Shown here piece after piece: positions 14,748-14,777 of a DNA stretch of 14,777 nucleotides. Below the pieces are notes generated by a model that saw nothing but the letters and a program-made list of their open reading frames with translations, did no database searches and was not told the DNA's origin. A program made the position numbers and the translations under genes. The stretch is from an uncultured Bacteroidota bacterium (GTDB lineage Bacteria > Bacteroidota > Bacteroidia > B-17B0 > Aurantibacillaceae): positions 1 through 14,777 of the forward strand of contig CALMNJ010000181.1 in the NCBI GenBank assembly GCA_937868675.1. Reading direction: 5' to 3'. Position 1 is the stretch's first letter. Each line of letters starts with the position of its first letter.

Positions 14748-14777
14748 CTATTTATGGATAGCCAAGCGTGGCTTGAG

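Noticed and set aside
14754..14777. ATG followed by seven open codons at the window edge
   Set aside because: Eight codons after a terminator are too few to call a gene; there is no visible promoter match.

Overview
The window is ordinary chromosomal DNA from a member of the Bacteroidota, probably a Flavobacteriales- or Sphingobacteriales-like environmental lineage. It carries several families largely confined to that phylum: a PorP/SprF type IX secretion-linked outer-membrane protein, DUF2480, DUF3109 and a DUF2723 (GT117) membrane glycosyltransferase. The clearest promoter, in front of the tRNA, has the Bacteroidota form TTG-N18-TAnnTTTG, and Shine-Dalgarno sequences are largely absent. I see no insertion sequence, integrase, phage gene, CRISPR array or foreign-looking block. 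No gap between genes exceeds 300 bases.

Layout, left to right. (1) Positions 17-970, plus strand: the C-terminal half of a split transketolase. (2) Positions 1106-4896, plus strand: a tightly packed run of pyruvate kinase, PgeF, a PorP/SprF-like protein and an exported TPR protein, joined by 1-base stop/start overlaps or a 1-base gap. (3) Positions 4897-6832, minus strand: dUTPase preceded by an overlapping MOP-type polysaccharide flippase. (4) Positions 6940-9917, minus strand: four genes spaced 2-9 bases apart, in transcription order a periplasmic solute-binding protein, an RDD membrane protein, a cysteine-rich DUF3109 protein and an RmlD-like reductase. (5) Positions 10071-10577, plus strand: a DUF2480 protein divergent from the previous group. 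(6) Positions 10567-14501, minus strand: a 1088-residue DUF2723/GT117 protein followed by a NodB-type polysaccharide deacetylase. (7) Positions 14642-14715, plus strand: tRNA-Gln(UUG) with its own promoter, a short leader hairpin and a strong intrinsic terminator.

Central metabolism (transketolase, pyruvate kinase, dUTPase) sits among envelope genes: peptidoglycan quality control, T9SS-linked outer-membrane components, glycan export, sugar-nucleotide reduction, a GT-C glycosyltransferase and a glycan deacetylase. The likeliest places for undescribed biology are the stand-alone PorP/SprF + TPR pair, the GT117 + deacetylase pair, and the orphan solute-binding protein grouped with RDD and DUF3109 proteins. 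No clearly novel system is evident; these are leads from gene context only.
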